The notes beneath the pieces are model-generated. The model searched no databases. It worked only from the letters and a program-made list of their open reading frames with translations, and was not told the origin of the DNA. The position numbers and the translations under genes are program-made. 64,000 bases of DNA from Prochlorococcus sp. AG-402-N21 (GTDB lineage: Bacteria > Cyanobacteriota > Cyanobacteriia > PCC-6307 > Cyanobiaceae): positions 28,429 to 92,428 of the forward strand of contig QCIW01000004.1 in NCBI GenBank assembly GCA_003216435.1, written 5' to 3'. This document shows, piece after piece, positions 1-10,413 of the stretch; the stretch's first letter is position 1, and each line of letters begins with the position of its first letter.

Positions 1-1085
1 CCTCCAAAAGAATCATATACGCCTACCCATTGTTTTGTTTTCATTGCAGCAAGCAACGTCCCAATAGATCTTTGCAAGTCTGCACTTGGCTTATTTGGCC
101 AGGTAGGAACAACTACAGCATTTGCTTCACTGACAAGTGCTGTTAGTTCTTGAGGATCTGATGCTTGTAGATCCACTAATTGGACTTGAGCTTCGGTTTT
201 ACCGATTCCGTGTGCAATTGATTGACTAAGTTGATCGGAGAAACCATATTGGCTGACATAACATATTGCGGCATAGTTTTCTCCAGCACTTTTTTGATTA
301 CTCCAAGTTTTGTAGTGATTAATCCATTGACTTAAATTATATTTAAGTAGTGGGCCATGGCCTACGGCAATAGTTTTTACTTCAGGAAGGTTATCTATTT
401 TTTTAAGTGCCTGAATAACACTTCGTGCATTAGGTCCCATTAAACAATCATAATAAAATCTAAAATCTTCGAAAATTAATTCGGGATTACTATCTAAGAG
501 TTCTTCTGAACAATAGTGAAGTCCAAATGCATCACAGGTATAAAGAATATTGGTTCCATGATCAAACGAGAAAATAGTATCTGGCCAATGAAGATTTGGT
601 GCACTTAAAAATTCAACGTCATGATGAACACCACTTACTGAATTGATTCCTAAATCAAGGTGATCACCACTTTTAACTGCAATAGACTTGAAAGGTCTAT
701 GGACTTGATCTTCTAAGAATTTAATAGCTACTTTCGAGGCGACAATTTCAATTTCAGGATTTAGGTCTAGAAGATCACTTATTAATCCGGAGTGATCAGG
801 CTCGGTGTGACTCACTATTAGAAAATCAATTGCCTTAGGATCCTGTTCTTTGATTAATGCTTGAAACCAAAGTTCTTTAAATTTCAGATGACTCGTATCG
901 ATTAGTGCTGTTTTGTTTCCTTTGATAATGAAGCTATTGTATGTGGTGCCATTTCTAAGACCAAATTCGATATCAAACCTACTTCGATCCCAATCAAGTG
1001 ATCTGATGGTTAGGGTGTCTTTTTCGATTACATCGCATTGCAGGGATAATTTTTGATTAATTGTATTTGTTCTGCTAGCTGTCAT
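1..1085 (-). CDS. flv: Flavodiiron protein (diflavin flavoprotein), C-terminus off the window
   Basis: The partial reading frame starts at an ATG (1085-1083) and runs off the left edge, giving about 361 residues. The N-terminal half is a metallo-beta-lactamase-like diiron domain: it carries the HTEPDHSG ligand motif near residue 95 and a later GHGP. After about residue 280 a flavodoxin-like domain begins (AAICYVSQYGFSDQLSQ, then PTWPNKPSADLQ). Cyanobacterial flavodiiron proteins reduce oxygen to water with electrons from photosystem I and usually carry a third, C-terminal flavin reductase domain, which here would lie outside the window. In cyanobacteria they often occur as two adjacent genes, and the partner may also be off the edge. 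Which paralogue (Flv1 or Flv3 type) this is cannot be decided from the part seen. Confidence 0.93.
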   Translation of the reverse strand, partial: MTASRTNTINQKLSLQCDVIEKDTLTIRSLDWDRSRFDIEFGLRNGTTYNSFIIKGNKTALIDTSHLKFKELWFQALIKEQDPKAIDFLIVSHTEPDHSGLISDLLDLNPEIEIVASKVAIKFLEDQVHRPFKSIAVKSGDHLDLGINSVSGVHHDVEFLSAPNLHWPDTIFSFDHGTNILYTCDAFGLHYCSEELLDSNPELIFEDFRFYYDCLMGPNARSVIQALKKIDNLPEVKTIAVGHGPLLKYNLSQWINHYKTWSNQKSAGENYAAICYVSQYGFSDQLSQSIAHGIGKTEAQVQLVDLQASDPQELTALVSEANAVVVPTWPNKPSADLQRSIGTLLAAMKTKQWVGVYDSFG

Positions 1086-1248
1086 AGCCTGCTATCTGGT
1101 TTTTATGTTGGAGAAATAGCTCTGGATTTTCAAGGCAGTTATGCCATGGTTATAAATACCTAGAGAGCATTTAAGTAGTTTAAGTCACATGCAGTCTAAA
1201 AGTGGCAAGTTCTTTCAGAGACACTCAATTTTTTATTTTTTTGCTTAT

Positions 1249-2157
1249 TTAGATTGTTTCTTTTGTACTCATAGCTTGAATCATTGCATGCTGGGAAAAC
1301 TTTTCTCCTTCTTTGTGAAGATGATTCAGAAATTTTTCTTGAGCATTAGGATATTTGGGATCTTCCGCTAGAGGGAGAACTCCGGCCGAATTTAGTCCGG
1401 TGTTTCCGTCTACTGAAGATGTAATCACTACTAAGTCTGCATTGAGATTTCCTTCGTATTTCCACCACATACTCGGATTGAGGATCGCTGAATGAGGGGC
1501 TTTAGAGCTTTCTTCATGAAGATTTTTTGTGTAATCATAATTTGACGATTCTTTTAGTTTCTTTCTTATAATTGCATCCAGTAATTTTCTACGTTGATCA
1601 GCAAGATCACTTAGTAATCTTGCCCTAGATCTTCCTCTTAACTGGAAAAGCACAAATGGGTCTTCACGAAATCTTTCACCCATTAAAAAATAAATAGCGC
1701 TTATATGTTTACACGGATTAGCTTTATCAGGACAATTACATTCACTTCTCACCTCCTGTAGCTTAAAAGGAAATAATCTTTTTCCGCTAGCTGCAAAAGC
1801 CCTTTCAATATCTGAGGGCATGATTCCAGCGAGTAATTGAGCTGACCAACGTGCTTTTTGAGTTAATGCTTCTAGCACGTATAGCCAGTCTTCGTCACTA
1901 AGGACATCAAGCCATAATTTGATTTTGTATGGGTCTTCTCCTGTTCCTTGCACTCGAGCATGTACTCTTCTTCCTTCGAATCTAATAGAGGTGACATTGC
2001 CTTCTCTTGCGTAACTCCACGCTCTCTCTAATCTCTTTTTAAAACGATAAGAGTTAATTAATTCCATCCATTGTTCTACCCACCATGTTTGTTTGCCTAA
2101 ACCTTCTTCACCCAAGGCAGTATTGATATCAGAATTGTTTGCAGAAATATTACTCAT
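1249..2157 (-). CDS. SWIM zinc-finger domain protein
   Basis: This 302-aa protein has a SWIM-type zinc-binding motif (CNCPDKANPCKH, about residues 139-150), matching the CxC-x(n)-CxH pattern known for binding DNA or protein partners. The surrounding sequence is rich in Trp and Arg and there are no membrane segments. Its start lies only 3 bp after the stop of the SNF2 helicase on the same strand, so the two are very probably co-transcribed with the helicase first. SWIM proteins next to SNF2 helicases are a recurring bacterial pair, and the SWIM protein is taken to be an accessory factor of the helicase. The role of the pair in cyanobacteria is not established. Confidence 0.85.
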   Translation of the reverse strand: MSNISANNSDINTALGEEGLGKQTWWVEQWMELINSYRFKKRLERAWSYAREGNVTSIRFEGRRVHARVQGTGEDPYKIKLWLDVLSDEDWLYVLEALTQKARWSAQLLAGIMPSDIERAFAASGKRLFPFKLQEVRSECNCPDKANPCKHISAIYFLMGERFREDPFVLFQLRGRSRARLLSDLADQRRKLLDAIIRKKLKESSNYDYTKNLHEESSKAPHSAILNPSMWWKYEGNLNADLVVITSSVDGNTGLNSAGVLPLAEDPKYPNAQEKFLNHLHKEGEKFSQHAMIQAMSTKETI

Positions 2158-2160
2158 GAA

Positions 2161-5100
2161 TTAATTTTCTTCTAATGCAACTAAGTTTTGTAATTCATTG
2201 ACACTGAGTTTCCCTAACCATTCTTCACCTGAACCAATTATTTCTTCTGCTAGTTGCTCTTTATTTCTGATCATTTGATCAATTTTTTCCTCGACTGAGC
2301 TACTAGTGACGAATTTATGTACCATGACACGATTTGTTTGTCCTATTCTATAAGCTCGATCGGTTGCTTGATTTTCTACTGCTGGGTTCCACCAACGATC
2401 AATATGAAATACATGACTCGCTCGAGTTAGATTTAGCCCTACACCACCTGTTTTTAACGATAGTAAAAATATTTGTGGACCTCTAGGATCTTTTTGAAAA
2501 CGATCTACCATTAATTGCCGCTTATTTTTGGAAATAGCTCCATGTAGAAAAGGGACTTCACATTTCCAATGGTTTTCCATGAAGGTTTTTAGTAGATGTC
2601 CCCATTCGGCAAATTGAGTAAACAGGAGAACTCTATCTCCAGCCTCTATAACCTCTTCTAGAATCTCTACTAAACGAAGAAGTTTTGTTGAACGATTTAT
2701 AAAATTTTGATTTATATTTTTTTCTTTCAGTGCTAGTGCAGGATGATTACAAATTTGCTTGAGACGAGTTAATAAACCTAGAACTTTACCTTGACGTTGA
2801 CCTTTCGGTGATGTTGCAATTTCATCAAAAGTTTGCTCAACTGTTTTCTTATAAAGAAGTCTTTGTTCCTCGCTTAGGCCTACCCATTCTGTCAATTCTA
2901 TTTTGTCGGGCAAATCAGATATTACTGATTTATCAGTTTTTAATCTTCTAAGAATGAAAGGACTGACTCTTGCTTTGAGATCCTTGAGAGAAGAGATATC
3001 TCCATATTGTTCTATTGGTAATTGATACCTTTGGCGAAAAAAGTTATCCTCTCCTAATACTTTAGGATTTAAGAAATTCATTAGCGACCAAAGCTCGCTA
3101 ATTCGATTTTCAACAGGAGTACCAGTTAAAGCGATGCGAAATCGTTTGTTTTTAATTTGTTTTGCAATATTTCGTGTGGCCAGACTTTGCTTTGCTTTTG
3201 GGTTTTTTATCGCTTGTGCTTCATCAATGACAACTCCTTGCCAATCAATTGTTTCTAGAAGTTCACGATCTCTTTGAACAAGGCCATAAGTTGTAAGGAC
3301 TAGATTAACTCCTTTTAGAATTTTTTTGAGTGATATCTCGTTCGAGCATCTTTTAGGTCCATAATGCTCGTATACTTTCAGATGAGGTGTAAAAGATAGC
3401 GCTTCTCGTCTCCAATTAGTGAGTACAGAGGTTGGTGCTATCAGTAATACAGGCCGTTTTAATTCTTTTTCTGCGTTTAGATATTGAAGGAATGCCAACA
3501 GTTCAATAGTCTTTCCTAGTCCCATATCATCAGCAAGGCAAGCACCTTGATCAAAACGATGGAGGAAGGCAAGCCACCCCAATCCTCGTTCTTGATATGG
3601 CCTTAACTGTCCATGAAATCCCTCTGGTGCAGGCAATGGATCAGGTGATTTTGCTTGATGATATTGGTCTAGGACATTTTGTAGTCTTGGACCTGCATCA
3701 AATTTATGTACTGGTAGCTTTTTAAATGTATTACCATCAGTTGCAGTGAGCCTTAATGCATCATCTAAACTAATTTCTGGAGATGTCCGAATAAATGTCT
3801 CTGCATTTTTTAGATCATTAGGACGTAACTCCAACCATGCTCCCTTATGTTGAACTAGGGGACTTTTTTTATGTTCAAGTTTTTCAAGTTCTTTGAGCGT
3901 TAATGTAATGCCACCAATCATTAATTCCCAGCTCCAGTCCAGTGCTTCCCCCAGAGTAAATCCGGTAGATTTATCGGATAGCTCAGCTTTAATTGCTAAC
4001 CCTAGTCTACTTGCTAGTCCACCAGATAAACTTTGAGGAAGTTCAACCCCAACTCCAATATCACGCAGTTTAGAAGTAGCTGTTCTTACTAAAATAAAAG
4101 CTTCTGCGGGAGAAAGTACCATTGACTCTGGAGTGGCATCTTCTAGCCCTCGTCCTATGGGTTCAAATATTGTAAGTGCTCTACCTAGTCCTTCTAAAAG
4201 TATTTCACTAGGTTGATCTACTTTAATTTCTCCAAGTTGTAGAACTCCTGATCCTGAAGCCCATGCACTTGCTGCAGGTACTTTTAATGAATGATCTGCT
4301 TCTGCTTGAAGGGAGAAATTTAATCTCCATAGATCTTCTCCAATTTTTGGAGTAAATAGCTCTAGACATGCTCTTGCAGGTGCAACATTCCCAGTAATAC
4401 TTTCTCTCCAGTGATTACTAGCTTTAGCGAGTCGTTCGATATCTTCTTCTGGAAGAGAAATGATCCCTGAATAGGAACTTAATGATTCTTGCCAAGTTAA
4501 AAGTAAGGGATCTAGGCCTTCTATATCTGGTTCAAATTGTGTTCGTAGTTGAGCATCTACTAAATCTTGAAGTAGATTAGCAACTCTTAGACGTCCACTT
4601 CTAGGTCGACATGAAGCAATAGGATTAGCTTCTCTCATCGCTTCAGGACGTAATCTTGTTGTCCTATTATTTCTTCTTCCAGCAGGTTCTCTCCATGGAA
4701 GCGCACAGGTTGCAACAAGAGGAAGACTGGATGCAAGTTCTTCTAATCTTCTTCTATCATCTTCTCTATTTAAGATAGGAACCCATCGTGCTCTATGAGG
4801 GTAGCCTGCACCTTTACTTAATTCAACTTGTGGTAGCCATCGCCCCCGAGCGATTAGGCTTAAGGCCCAACGCTCTAAATGACTCCACCAGCGAATTTCT
4901 TCTCCAAGATCTGGGTGCTTTCCTGATAAGGGTAGTTTAGATAACCATTCTGCGGTCATTGCAGGATCAATTGCCAATCCCTCTACTTGCCATGGCCACC
5001 ATTCGCAATTTTTTGGAATAGGTTCACCCGCTTGTAATGGAAGACCTGTCCATTTCAGTCCATGGTCACCTTGTTTTTTTATCGGTTGACTAGGGAGAGT

Positions 5101-5325
5101 AAGACAAGCACTAGAATCAATTATTCCGTTGGGTAATAGATTTATTTCTTGCAACCATGTGCGCAGCTCTTTTATATCTAAAGAGAAAGGATGCTTAGCT
5201 GGAGTTATATTCGGACCATTTGGAGAAGCAACCCGCCAGGTATCTGCCCACACAAGCATTGCTGGACGACCAGAACTTTTTGGAGTTCGTATAGCTGGAA
5301 GCCATGTGGCGTGCAGGAGACTCAT
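2161..5325 (-). CDS. SNF2-family DNA helicase/ATPase (HepA-like)
   Basis: The 1054-aa protein has an N-terminal half (about 1-550) resembling the bacterial SNF2-associated region (DUF3670-like) and a C-terminal SNF2 ATPase. Visible helicase motifs are DDMGLGKT (motif I, about residue 600), VVIDEAQAIKNP (motif II, a DEAQ box), ALTGTPVENR (motif III), and QATDRAYRIGQ (motif VI) near the C-terminus. Such proteins move along double-stranded DNA and remodel protein-DNA complexes; the bacterial substrate is generally unknown. It is the upstream gene of the pair with the SWIM protein. It starts with ATG at 5325 and has normal length. No restriction or methylase genes are nearby, so a defence role is not supported by context. 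Confidence 0.92.
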   Translation of the reverse strand: MSLLHATWLPAIRTPKSSGRPAMLVWADTWRVASPNGPNITPAKHPFSLDIKELRTWLQEINLLPNGIIDSSACLTLPSQPIKKQGDHGLKWTGLPLQAGEPIPKNCEWWPWQVEGLAIDPAMTAEWLSKLPLSGKHPDLGEEIRWWSHLERWALSLIARGRWLPQVELSKGAGYPHRARWVPILNREDDRRRLEELASSLPLVATCALPWREPAGRRNNRTTRLRPEAMREANPIASCRPRSGRLRVANLLQDLVDAQLRTQFEPDIEGLDPLLLTWQESLSSYSGIISLPEEDIERLAKASNHWRESITGNVAPARACLELFTPKIGEDLWRLNFSLQAEADHSLKVPAASAWASGSGVLQLGEIKVDQPSEILLEGLGRALTIFEPIGRGLEDATPESMVLSPAEAFILVRTATSKLRDIGVGVELPQSLSGGLASRLGLAIKAELSDKSTGFTLGEALDWSWELMIGGITLTLKELEKLEHKKSPLVQHKGAWLELRPNDLKNAETFIRTSPEISLDDALRLTATDGNTFKKLPVHKFDAGPRLQNVLDQYHQAKSPDPLPAPEGFHGQLRPYQERGLGWLAFLHRFDQGACLADDMGLGKTIELLAFLQYLNAEKELKRPVLLIAPTSVLTNWRREALSFTPHLKVYEHYGPKRCSNEISLKKILKGVNLVLTTYGLVQRDRELLETIDWQGVVIDEAQAIKNPKAKQSLATRNIAKQIKNKRFRIALTGTPVENRISELWSLMNFLNPKVLGEDNFFRQRYQLPIEQYGDISSLKDLKARVSPFILRRLKTDKSVISDLPDKIELTEWVGLSEEQRLLYKKTVEQTFDEIATSPKGQRQGKVLGLLTRLKQICNHPALALKEKNINQNFINRSTKLLRLVEILEEVIEAGDRVLLFTQFAEWGHLLKTFMENHWKCEVPFLHGAISKNKRQLMVDRFQKDPRGPQIFLLSLKTGGVGLNLTRASHVFHIDRWWNPAVENQATDRAYRIGQTNRVMVHKFVTSSSVEEKIDQMIRNKEQLAEEIIGSGEEWLGKLSVNELQNLVALEEN

Positions 5326-5650
5326 AACTGCAACGCAAAAATTGTCCTTAGGGTTTTGCCGGCCAAGGCTAACTTTACCAAAGGAGTGCTTTTATAATCA
5401 TTACAGGTCAAGGGTTCTTGCGTCATCATATTTGATGCACTAAAGAGTTTATTTTTTTCTAGATTTACTGTCACTATTGCAGAATTCACATTTTTGATTT
5501 CTAACCGATTTTTTTGTAATTTATGAATACGATTTTATAGAACCTTTATGAACTAAATCTCCAAACCTCAATATCATTTGAGTTATAGAATGATGTTGAT
5601 GGATGATAATTAAAAATTATGCCCCTACACTTTTTATATTCTTGTAAGTT
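5326..5650. other. Intergenic region between divergent SNF2 helicase and alaS
   Basis: About 325 bp of AT-rich DNA between two divergently transcribed genes. It must contain both promoters. I see no convincing small gene, RNA or strong hairpin in it. Confidence 0.6.
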
Positions 5651-8314
5651 ATGACTGATAGAGAATCTTTGACTTCAAATAATTCACGACCATTGACTGG
5701 TGAACAGATTCGTAATGCTTTTATTCAATTTTATGCAGATAGAGGACACAAGGTTGTTCCTAGCGCATCTTTAGTACCTGATGATCCAACTGTACTTCTT
5801 ACAATTGCTGGAATGTTGCCTTTTAAGCCAGTCTTTTTAGGCCAAGAGGCACGACCTGCTGCAAGAGCTACTAGTTGTCAAAAATGTATTCGCACCAATG
5901 ATATTGAGAACGTTGGAAAAACTGCAAGACATCATACTTTTTTTGAGATGCTTGGTAATTTCTCTTTTGGAGATTATTTCAAAAAAGAGGCAATTCAGTG
6001 GGCATGGGAATTAAGTACCAAAATTTTTGGATTAGATACAAAGAATCTAGTTGTTAGTGTATTTGAGGAAGATGAAGAAGCGGAGTTGATTTGGCGGGAT
6101 GTTGTTGGTGTCCATCCTCAACGAATTATTCGTATGGGAGAAGAAGATAATTTTTGGTCTTCTGGAGCTACTGGGCCCTGTGGCCCTTGTTCAGAAATTT
6201 ATTATGATTTTAAACCTGAATTAGGAAATGTAGGCATTGATTTAGAAGATGACACCAGATTTATAGAGTTTTATAATCTTGTTTTCATGCAATTCAATCG
6301 AGATGCTCAAGGTGTTTTAATCCCTTTATCGAATTGCAATATTGATACTGGCATGGGTCTTGAAAGGATGGCTCAGATATTGCAAGGTGTTCCAAATAAT
6401 TACGAAACAGATTTAATATATCCTTTGATAAAACAAGTGGCATCACTACTTAATATTGACTATCAAACTGCAGATAATCGCTCCAAAACATCTCTAAAAA
6501 TTATTGGAGATCACAGCCGAGCAGTTGTATTGTTAATTGCTGATGGAGTTAGTTCAAGCAATCTTGGAAGAGGTTATATTTTGCGACGTCTCATACGCAG
6601 AATGGTAAGGCATGGACGACTACTTGGAATTGAAGAATCATTTTTGACACAACTAGGTGAGACAACCATTAATTTAATGAAAAATTCTTACCCGGAATTA
6701 CTAGAAAGACATGATTTAATACTTGGGGAACTCAGTACAGAAGAACTTCGATTTCTAGAAACACTTGAACGAGGAGAGCGATTATTAGATCAAATTATCG
6801 CAGGAGGGTCAAATGAAATAACTGGCCTCCAAGCATTTGAATTATATGACACTTATGGATTTCCTCTTGAATTAACAGAGGAGATCGCCCAAGAAAAAAA
6901 TATTTTAGTTGACATAAAAGGCTTTGATGATGAGATGAAAAAGCAACGTCAGCGAGCGAAGGATGCTGCGATTAGTATTGATCTTACAGTTCAGGGAGCT
7001 ATTGAAAAACTTGCATCCTCAAGTTCAGAAACTAATTTCAAAGGTTATCAAGATTTAGAATGTAGGAGTTCTGTATTGTCTATTTTAATTGACGGCCAGA
7101 TATCAGACGTAGCTTCAGCCGGGGATAATGTGCAATTGATCTTAGATAATACCCCGTTTTATGGGGAATCCGGTGGACAAAGAGGTGATATTGGAAGTTT
7201 AACAGGAGAAAACTTATTCGTTGATATTTATAATGTGACTCGAGAAAAAAAAGTTTTTATTCATTCTGGAATAATTAAAAAAGGAGTTTTGAAAGTGGGT
7301 CAATTAATTACTGCTAAAGTTGATAATCATACTCGATCTTGCGCAAAAGCTAATCATACAGCGACTCATCTATTGCAGTCAGCATTGAAATTAACTATTG
7401 ATTCTAGTGTTGGACAAAGAGGTTCTTTAGTTGCATTTGATCGACTTAGATTTGATTTTAATTCTCCTTCACCTGTCAATCCCTCTCAATTAAGAGAGAT
7501 AGAAACACTTATAAATCAATGGATTCTTGAAGACCATCCAATTATTGTGGATACAATGCCTATCGATAAAGCGCTTAATGCTGGAGCATTAGCAATGTTT
7601 GGAGAAAAATATGGAGATATAGTACGTGTCGTAGACGTTCCAGGAGTTTCTATGGAGCTATGTGGTGGTACTCATGTCTCAAATACTTCTGAATTAGGTA
7701 TTTTTAAAATTATTAACGAAGCAGGCATAGCTTCTGGCATTAGGCGAATAGAAGCTGTTGCTGGCCCTTCAGCCTTTACTTATTTAAATGAACGAGACCT
7801 TATCGTTAAGGAATTAAGTGAATTATTTAAATCACAACCTAATGAAATAGTCCAAAGGGTTATAGCTTTGCAGGATGAGATTAAGGCAATAGATAAGGAT
7901 TTCACTTCTACTAAAAGAGAACTAGCTTTTGCAAGAGTCTTATCTTTAGCTAAGGATGTGATCTCACAAGGTGACAGTCAATTTTTAGTTCAGCGTCTTG
8001 ATGGGATAGATGGTACTTCTCTTCAGTCTGCAGCAGTTACTTTACTCAATGAATTAGGCGAGAACACAGCTCTTATTTTTGGAGGAATCCCAAACCCTAG
8101 TGATCCAGAGAAAATAATCCTTGTAGCTGCATTTGGCTCTCAAGTAATTACTCAGGGTTTACATGCAGGGAAGTTTATTAGTGGAATTGCTAAAGCTTGT
8201 GGTGGTGGTGGTGGTGGTCGACCGAATTTAGCTCAAGCAGGAGGACGTGATGCTAAAGCTCTCAATAGTGTGTTAGACACAGCAAGAGAAGATTTACGTG
8301 GAATTTTCAGTTGA
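5651..8314 (+). CDS. alaS: Alanyl-tRNA synthetase
   Basis: At 887 aa this is full length for AlaS, which charges tRNA-Ala in the cytoplasm. The class II catalytic core is at the N-terminus (motif 2 region around ARATSCQKCIRTNDIENVG and HHTFFEMLGNFSFGDYF). The editing domain has the zinc-binding NHTATHLL and CGGTH motifs (about residues 570 and 675), which remove mischarged serine or glycine. The C-terminal DHHA1/C-Ala domain ends with a glycine run followed by RPNLAQAGG. The ATG start is well supported because the N-terminal EQIRNAFIQFYADRGH block follows shortly after it. It converges on speA, with stops 6 bp apart. Confidence 0.98.
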   Translation: MTDRESLTSNNSRPLTGEQIRNAFIQFYADRGHKVVPSASLVPDDPTVLLTIAGMLPFKPVFLGQEARPAARATSCQKCIRTNDIENVGKTARHHTFFEMLGNFSFGDYFKKEAIQWAWELSTKIFGLDTKNLVVSVFEEDEEAELIWRDVVGVHPQRIIRMGEEDNFWSSGATGPCGPCSEIYYDFKPELGNVGIDLEDDTRFIEFYNLVFMQFNRDAQGVLIPLSNCNIDTGMGLERMAQILQGVPNNYETDLIYPLIKQVASLLNIDYQTADNRSKTSLKIIGDHSRAVVLLIADGVSSSNLGRGYILRRLIRRMVRHGRLLGIEESFLTQLGETTINLMKNSYPELLERHDLILGELSTEELRFLETLERGERLLDQIIAGGSNEITGLQAFELYDTYGFPLELTEEIAQEKNILVDIKGFDDEMKKQRQRAKDAAISIDLTVQGAIEKLASSSSETNFKGYQDLECRSSVLSILIDGQISDVASAGDNVQLILDNTPFYGESGGQRGDIGSLTGENLFVDIYNVTREKKVFIHSGIIKKGVLKVGQLITAKVDNHTRSCAKANHTATHLLQSALKLTIDSSVGQRGSLVAFDRLRFDFNSPSPVNPSQLREIETLINQWILEDHPIIVDTMPIDKALNAGALAMFGEKYGDIVRVVDVPGVSMELCGGTHVSNTSELGIFKIINEAGIASGIRRIEAVAGPSAFTYLNERDLIVKELSELFKSQPNEIVQRVIALQDEIKAIDKDFTSTKRELAFARVLSLAKDVISQGDSQFLVQRLDGIDGTSLQSAAVTLLNELGENTALIFGGIPNPSDPEKIILVAAFGSQVITQGLHAGKFISGIAKACGGGGGGRPNLAQAGGRDAKALNSVLDTAREDLRGIFS

Positions 8315-8320
8315 GTTTGT

Positions 8321-10282
8321 TTATTCTTGAAGATAAGTACTATTTCTTAGACTAATTTCAATATGTTCCATGAGTTTTTGAGCATCTTTTATTCTTAGAG
8401 TACCCTTTTGGATTGCAGATTCACTAGCTATTCGGAGTCTTTCAAGTAGTTGATCTGGATTGTGCTCTGTGGCTTTTAGTACATCGGCTTTTGTATCTTC
8501 CCGCACTACATGTTCTACTTTATATCCACCTTCGTTTGTTAAACGTACATGCACTGCATTAGTACTTCCAAAGAGGTTGTGTAGATTTCCCATGACTTCT
8601 TGATAGGCTCCACTGAGAAACATACCTATCAAATAATCTTCATTATCTTTTAGATCATGTAGTTCAAGTAAGGGCTTGACTTGACCATTGTCAATAAATT
8701 GACTTAGCTTTCCGTCGGAGTCACAAGTAAGGTCTGCAAAATCTCCAAGGTGTGTAGGTTTTTCATTGAGTCTATGTATAGGCATGATTGGGAATAATTG
8801 ATCGATTGCCCATGTATCTGGTGCCGAGCGAAATATTGAAAGATTTGCGTAATATGTTCCAGCTAGATTATAGCTAAGTGTTTTGAGTTCTTTAGGAATT
8901 AGAGAGGTATCTATATTTGGTAGACGTTCTACTAATGCCTTGGCGCAAGCCCAAGTTAGTTGTTCAGCAGTTCCTCGTTCAAGTAAATTAATATAGCCCA
9001 ACCTAAATGCTACAAGGCTGTCTTCTTTAAATTTCAGCGCATCATTCCAGGTTTCTTGAAGCTTGGATATATCAGATTCAGAAGTCTGTGGAATAGATTT
9101 GATTAATTTCAAGGTGGCCCTAAGATTTTTTATTATTAGACATTCTTTTTCTTGTGGTAAAGGATTTTCAGAGGGAACCAAACTTTTACCAAGGATATTA
9201 AAAATCAGTATAGAGAAATGACTTGCTATAGCTCTTCCACTTTCGCTAATAAGAGTTGGACATTCTATGTTCTTAGATTCACAACATTCTTGTATTGTTG
9301 CCACTACATCATTTGCATAATTTTGTAATGAATAGTTTGTAGATGCTGTCGTCGCTGTACGACTACCATCATAGTCAACTCCTAGTCCACCCCCAACATC
9401 CAGAAAGCCCATTGGAGCGCCAAGTCGAACTAGTTCGATATAGATTTGTCCGGCTTCTTGGAGTGCATCTTTAAGGATAGCTATGTCATTAATTTGACTG
9501 CCAACATGGAAATGCAGTAGCTTCAGTTCTTTTAAAAGGTTGGAATTCGTGAGTTGATCAATTGTAGTGAGAATTTCTGGTATTGATAGTCCAAATTTTG
9601 ACTTTTCACCGATCGATTTTCCCCAGCGACCACTATTATTAGTAGATAATTTTGCTCTAATTCCTATTAATGGTGCGGCACCGAGTTCCTTACTGGCTGA
9701 GATGATCCGTTCTACTTCATCTGCTTGTTCAATCACAACTACGGGTTGTTTCCCAAGTTTTCTTGCTAAAATTATTGTCTCTATATATCTTTTATCCTTA
9801 TAGCCATTGCAAATCAATAATGCTTTTGGATCATTCATTAAAGACAAAGCAATTAGTAATTCCGCTTTACTTCCTACTTCAAGTCCAAAATGCCACTGTT
9901 GCCCACATGTGATTAATTCTTCTACTACATGTCGCTGTTGATTACATTTAATGGGGTAAACCCCTTGATAATTCCCTGTATAATTGTATTCTCGAATAGC
10001 TTTTAGAAAGGTTTCGTTGATACGTTCTAGCCTGTCTTCTAGAATGTCATCAAGGCGAATTAATAAAGGGAGCTTTAGATTTCTTCCTTCTAATTCTTTA
10101 ACTAAATCATAAAGATCTAATGATTTGCTTTCATTAACTTTGGGCTTAATGCTTATATTCCCTTGAGCGTTTATGGAGAAATATTGCTCTCCCCACCGCT
10201 CAATTCCATATAGAGAAGAGCTGTCTGAGACTGTCCAAGTCTTGTGATTCTTAGCAAAATCTATTTTTTCAGGAATTTTAAT
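8321..10282 (-). CDS. speA: Biosynthetic arginine decarboxylase, apparent non-AUG (ATT) start
   Basis: SpeA decarboxylates arginine to agmatine, the first step of polyamine synthesis, using PLP. The reading frame is open from a stop at 10312-10310 to 8321. It encodes the conserved N-terminal block ([16 protein letters not shown]) and the PLP-lysine motif [10 protein letters not shown] (Lys near residue 112), then the barrel ([22 protein letters not shown]) and the C-terminal domain ([18 protein letters not shown]). The first ATG, GTG or TTG in frame is a TTG at 9847, which would delete the PLP lysine and cannot be the real start. I chose ATT at 10282 because an AAGG lies 9 nt upstream; this gives about 653 aa, normal for the family. 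An ATT at 10276 or an N-terminal frameshift are the alternatives. The gene is certain, the start is not. Confidence 0.9.
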   Translation of the reverse strand: MKIPEKIDFAKNHKTWTVSDSSSLYGIERWGEQYFSINAQGNISIKPKVNESKSLDLYDLVKELEGRNLKLPLLIRLDDILEDRLERINETFLKAIREYNYTGNYQGVYPIKCNQQRHVVEELITCGQQWHFGLEVGSKAELLIALSLMNDPKALLICNGYKDKRYIETIILARKLGKQPVVVIEQADEVERIISASKELGAAPLIGIRAKLSTNNSGRWGKSIGEKSKFGLSIPEILTTIDQLTNSNLLKELKLLHFHVGSQINDIAILKDALQEAGQIYIELVRLGAPMGFLDVGGGLGVDYDGSRTATTASTNYSLQNYANDVVATIQECCESKNIECPTLISESGRAIASHFSILIFNILGKSLVPSENPLPQEKECLIIKNLRATLKLIKSIPQTSESDISKLQETWNDALKFKEDSLVAFRLGYINLLERGTAEQLTWACAKALVERLPNIDTSLIPKELKTLSYNLAGTYYANLSIFRSAPDTWAIDQLFPIMPIHRLNEKPTHLGDFADLTCDSDGKLSQFIDNGQVKPLLELHDLKDNEDYLIGMFLSGAYQEVMGNLHNLFGSTNAVHVRLTNEGGYKVEHVVREDTKADVLKATEHNPDQLLERLRIASESAIQKGTLRIKDAQKLMEHIEISLRNSTYLQE

Positions 10283-10413
10283 CTTCTTTAACCTTAGACG
10301 TAAATCTTTCTATCGATGTAGCAAATCTCAAGAAACTGATATTTCTTATCAGATTTTGCTTGCCAAGTGGGTGGTCTGACGATAACGATGTTTGCATTCT
10401 GGCATTTATTTTC

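Noticed and set aside
1249..5325. Anti-phage defence system formed by the SNF2 helicase and the SWIM protein
   Set aside because: No methylase, nuclease or phospholipase D gene is adjacent, and this pair is widespread without defence context.
8194..8220. GGT-repeat tract in alaS as a regulatory or unstable repeat
   Set aside because: It encodes the glycine run of the conserved C-terminal AlaS domain.
8321..9847. A 508-aa speA beginning at TTG 9847
   Set aside because: This start cuts off the PLP-lysine motif and the conserved N-terminal block that remain in frame upstream.
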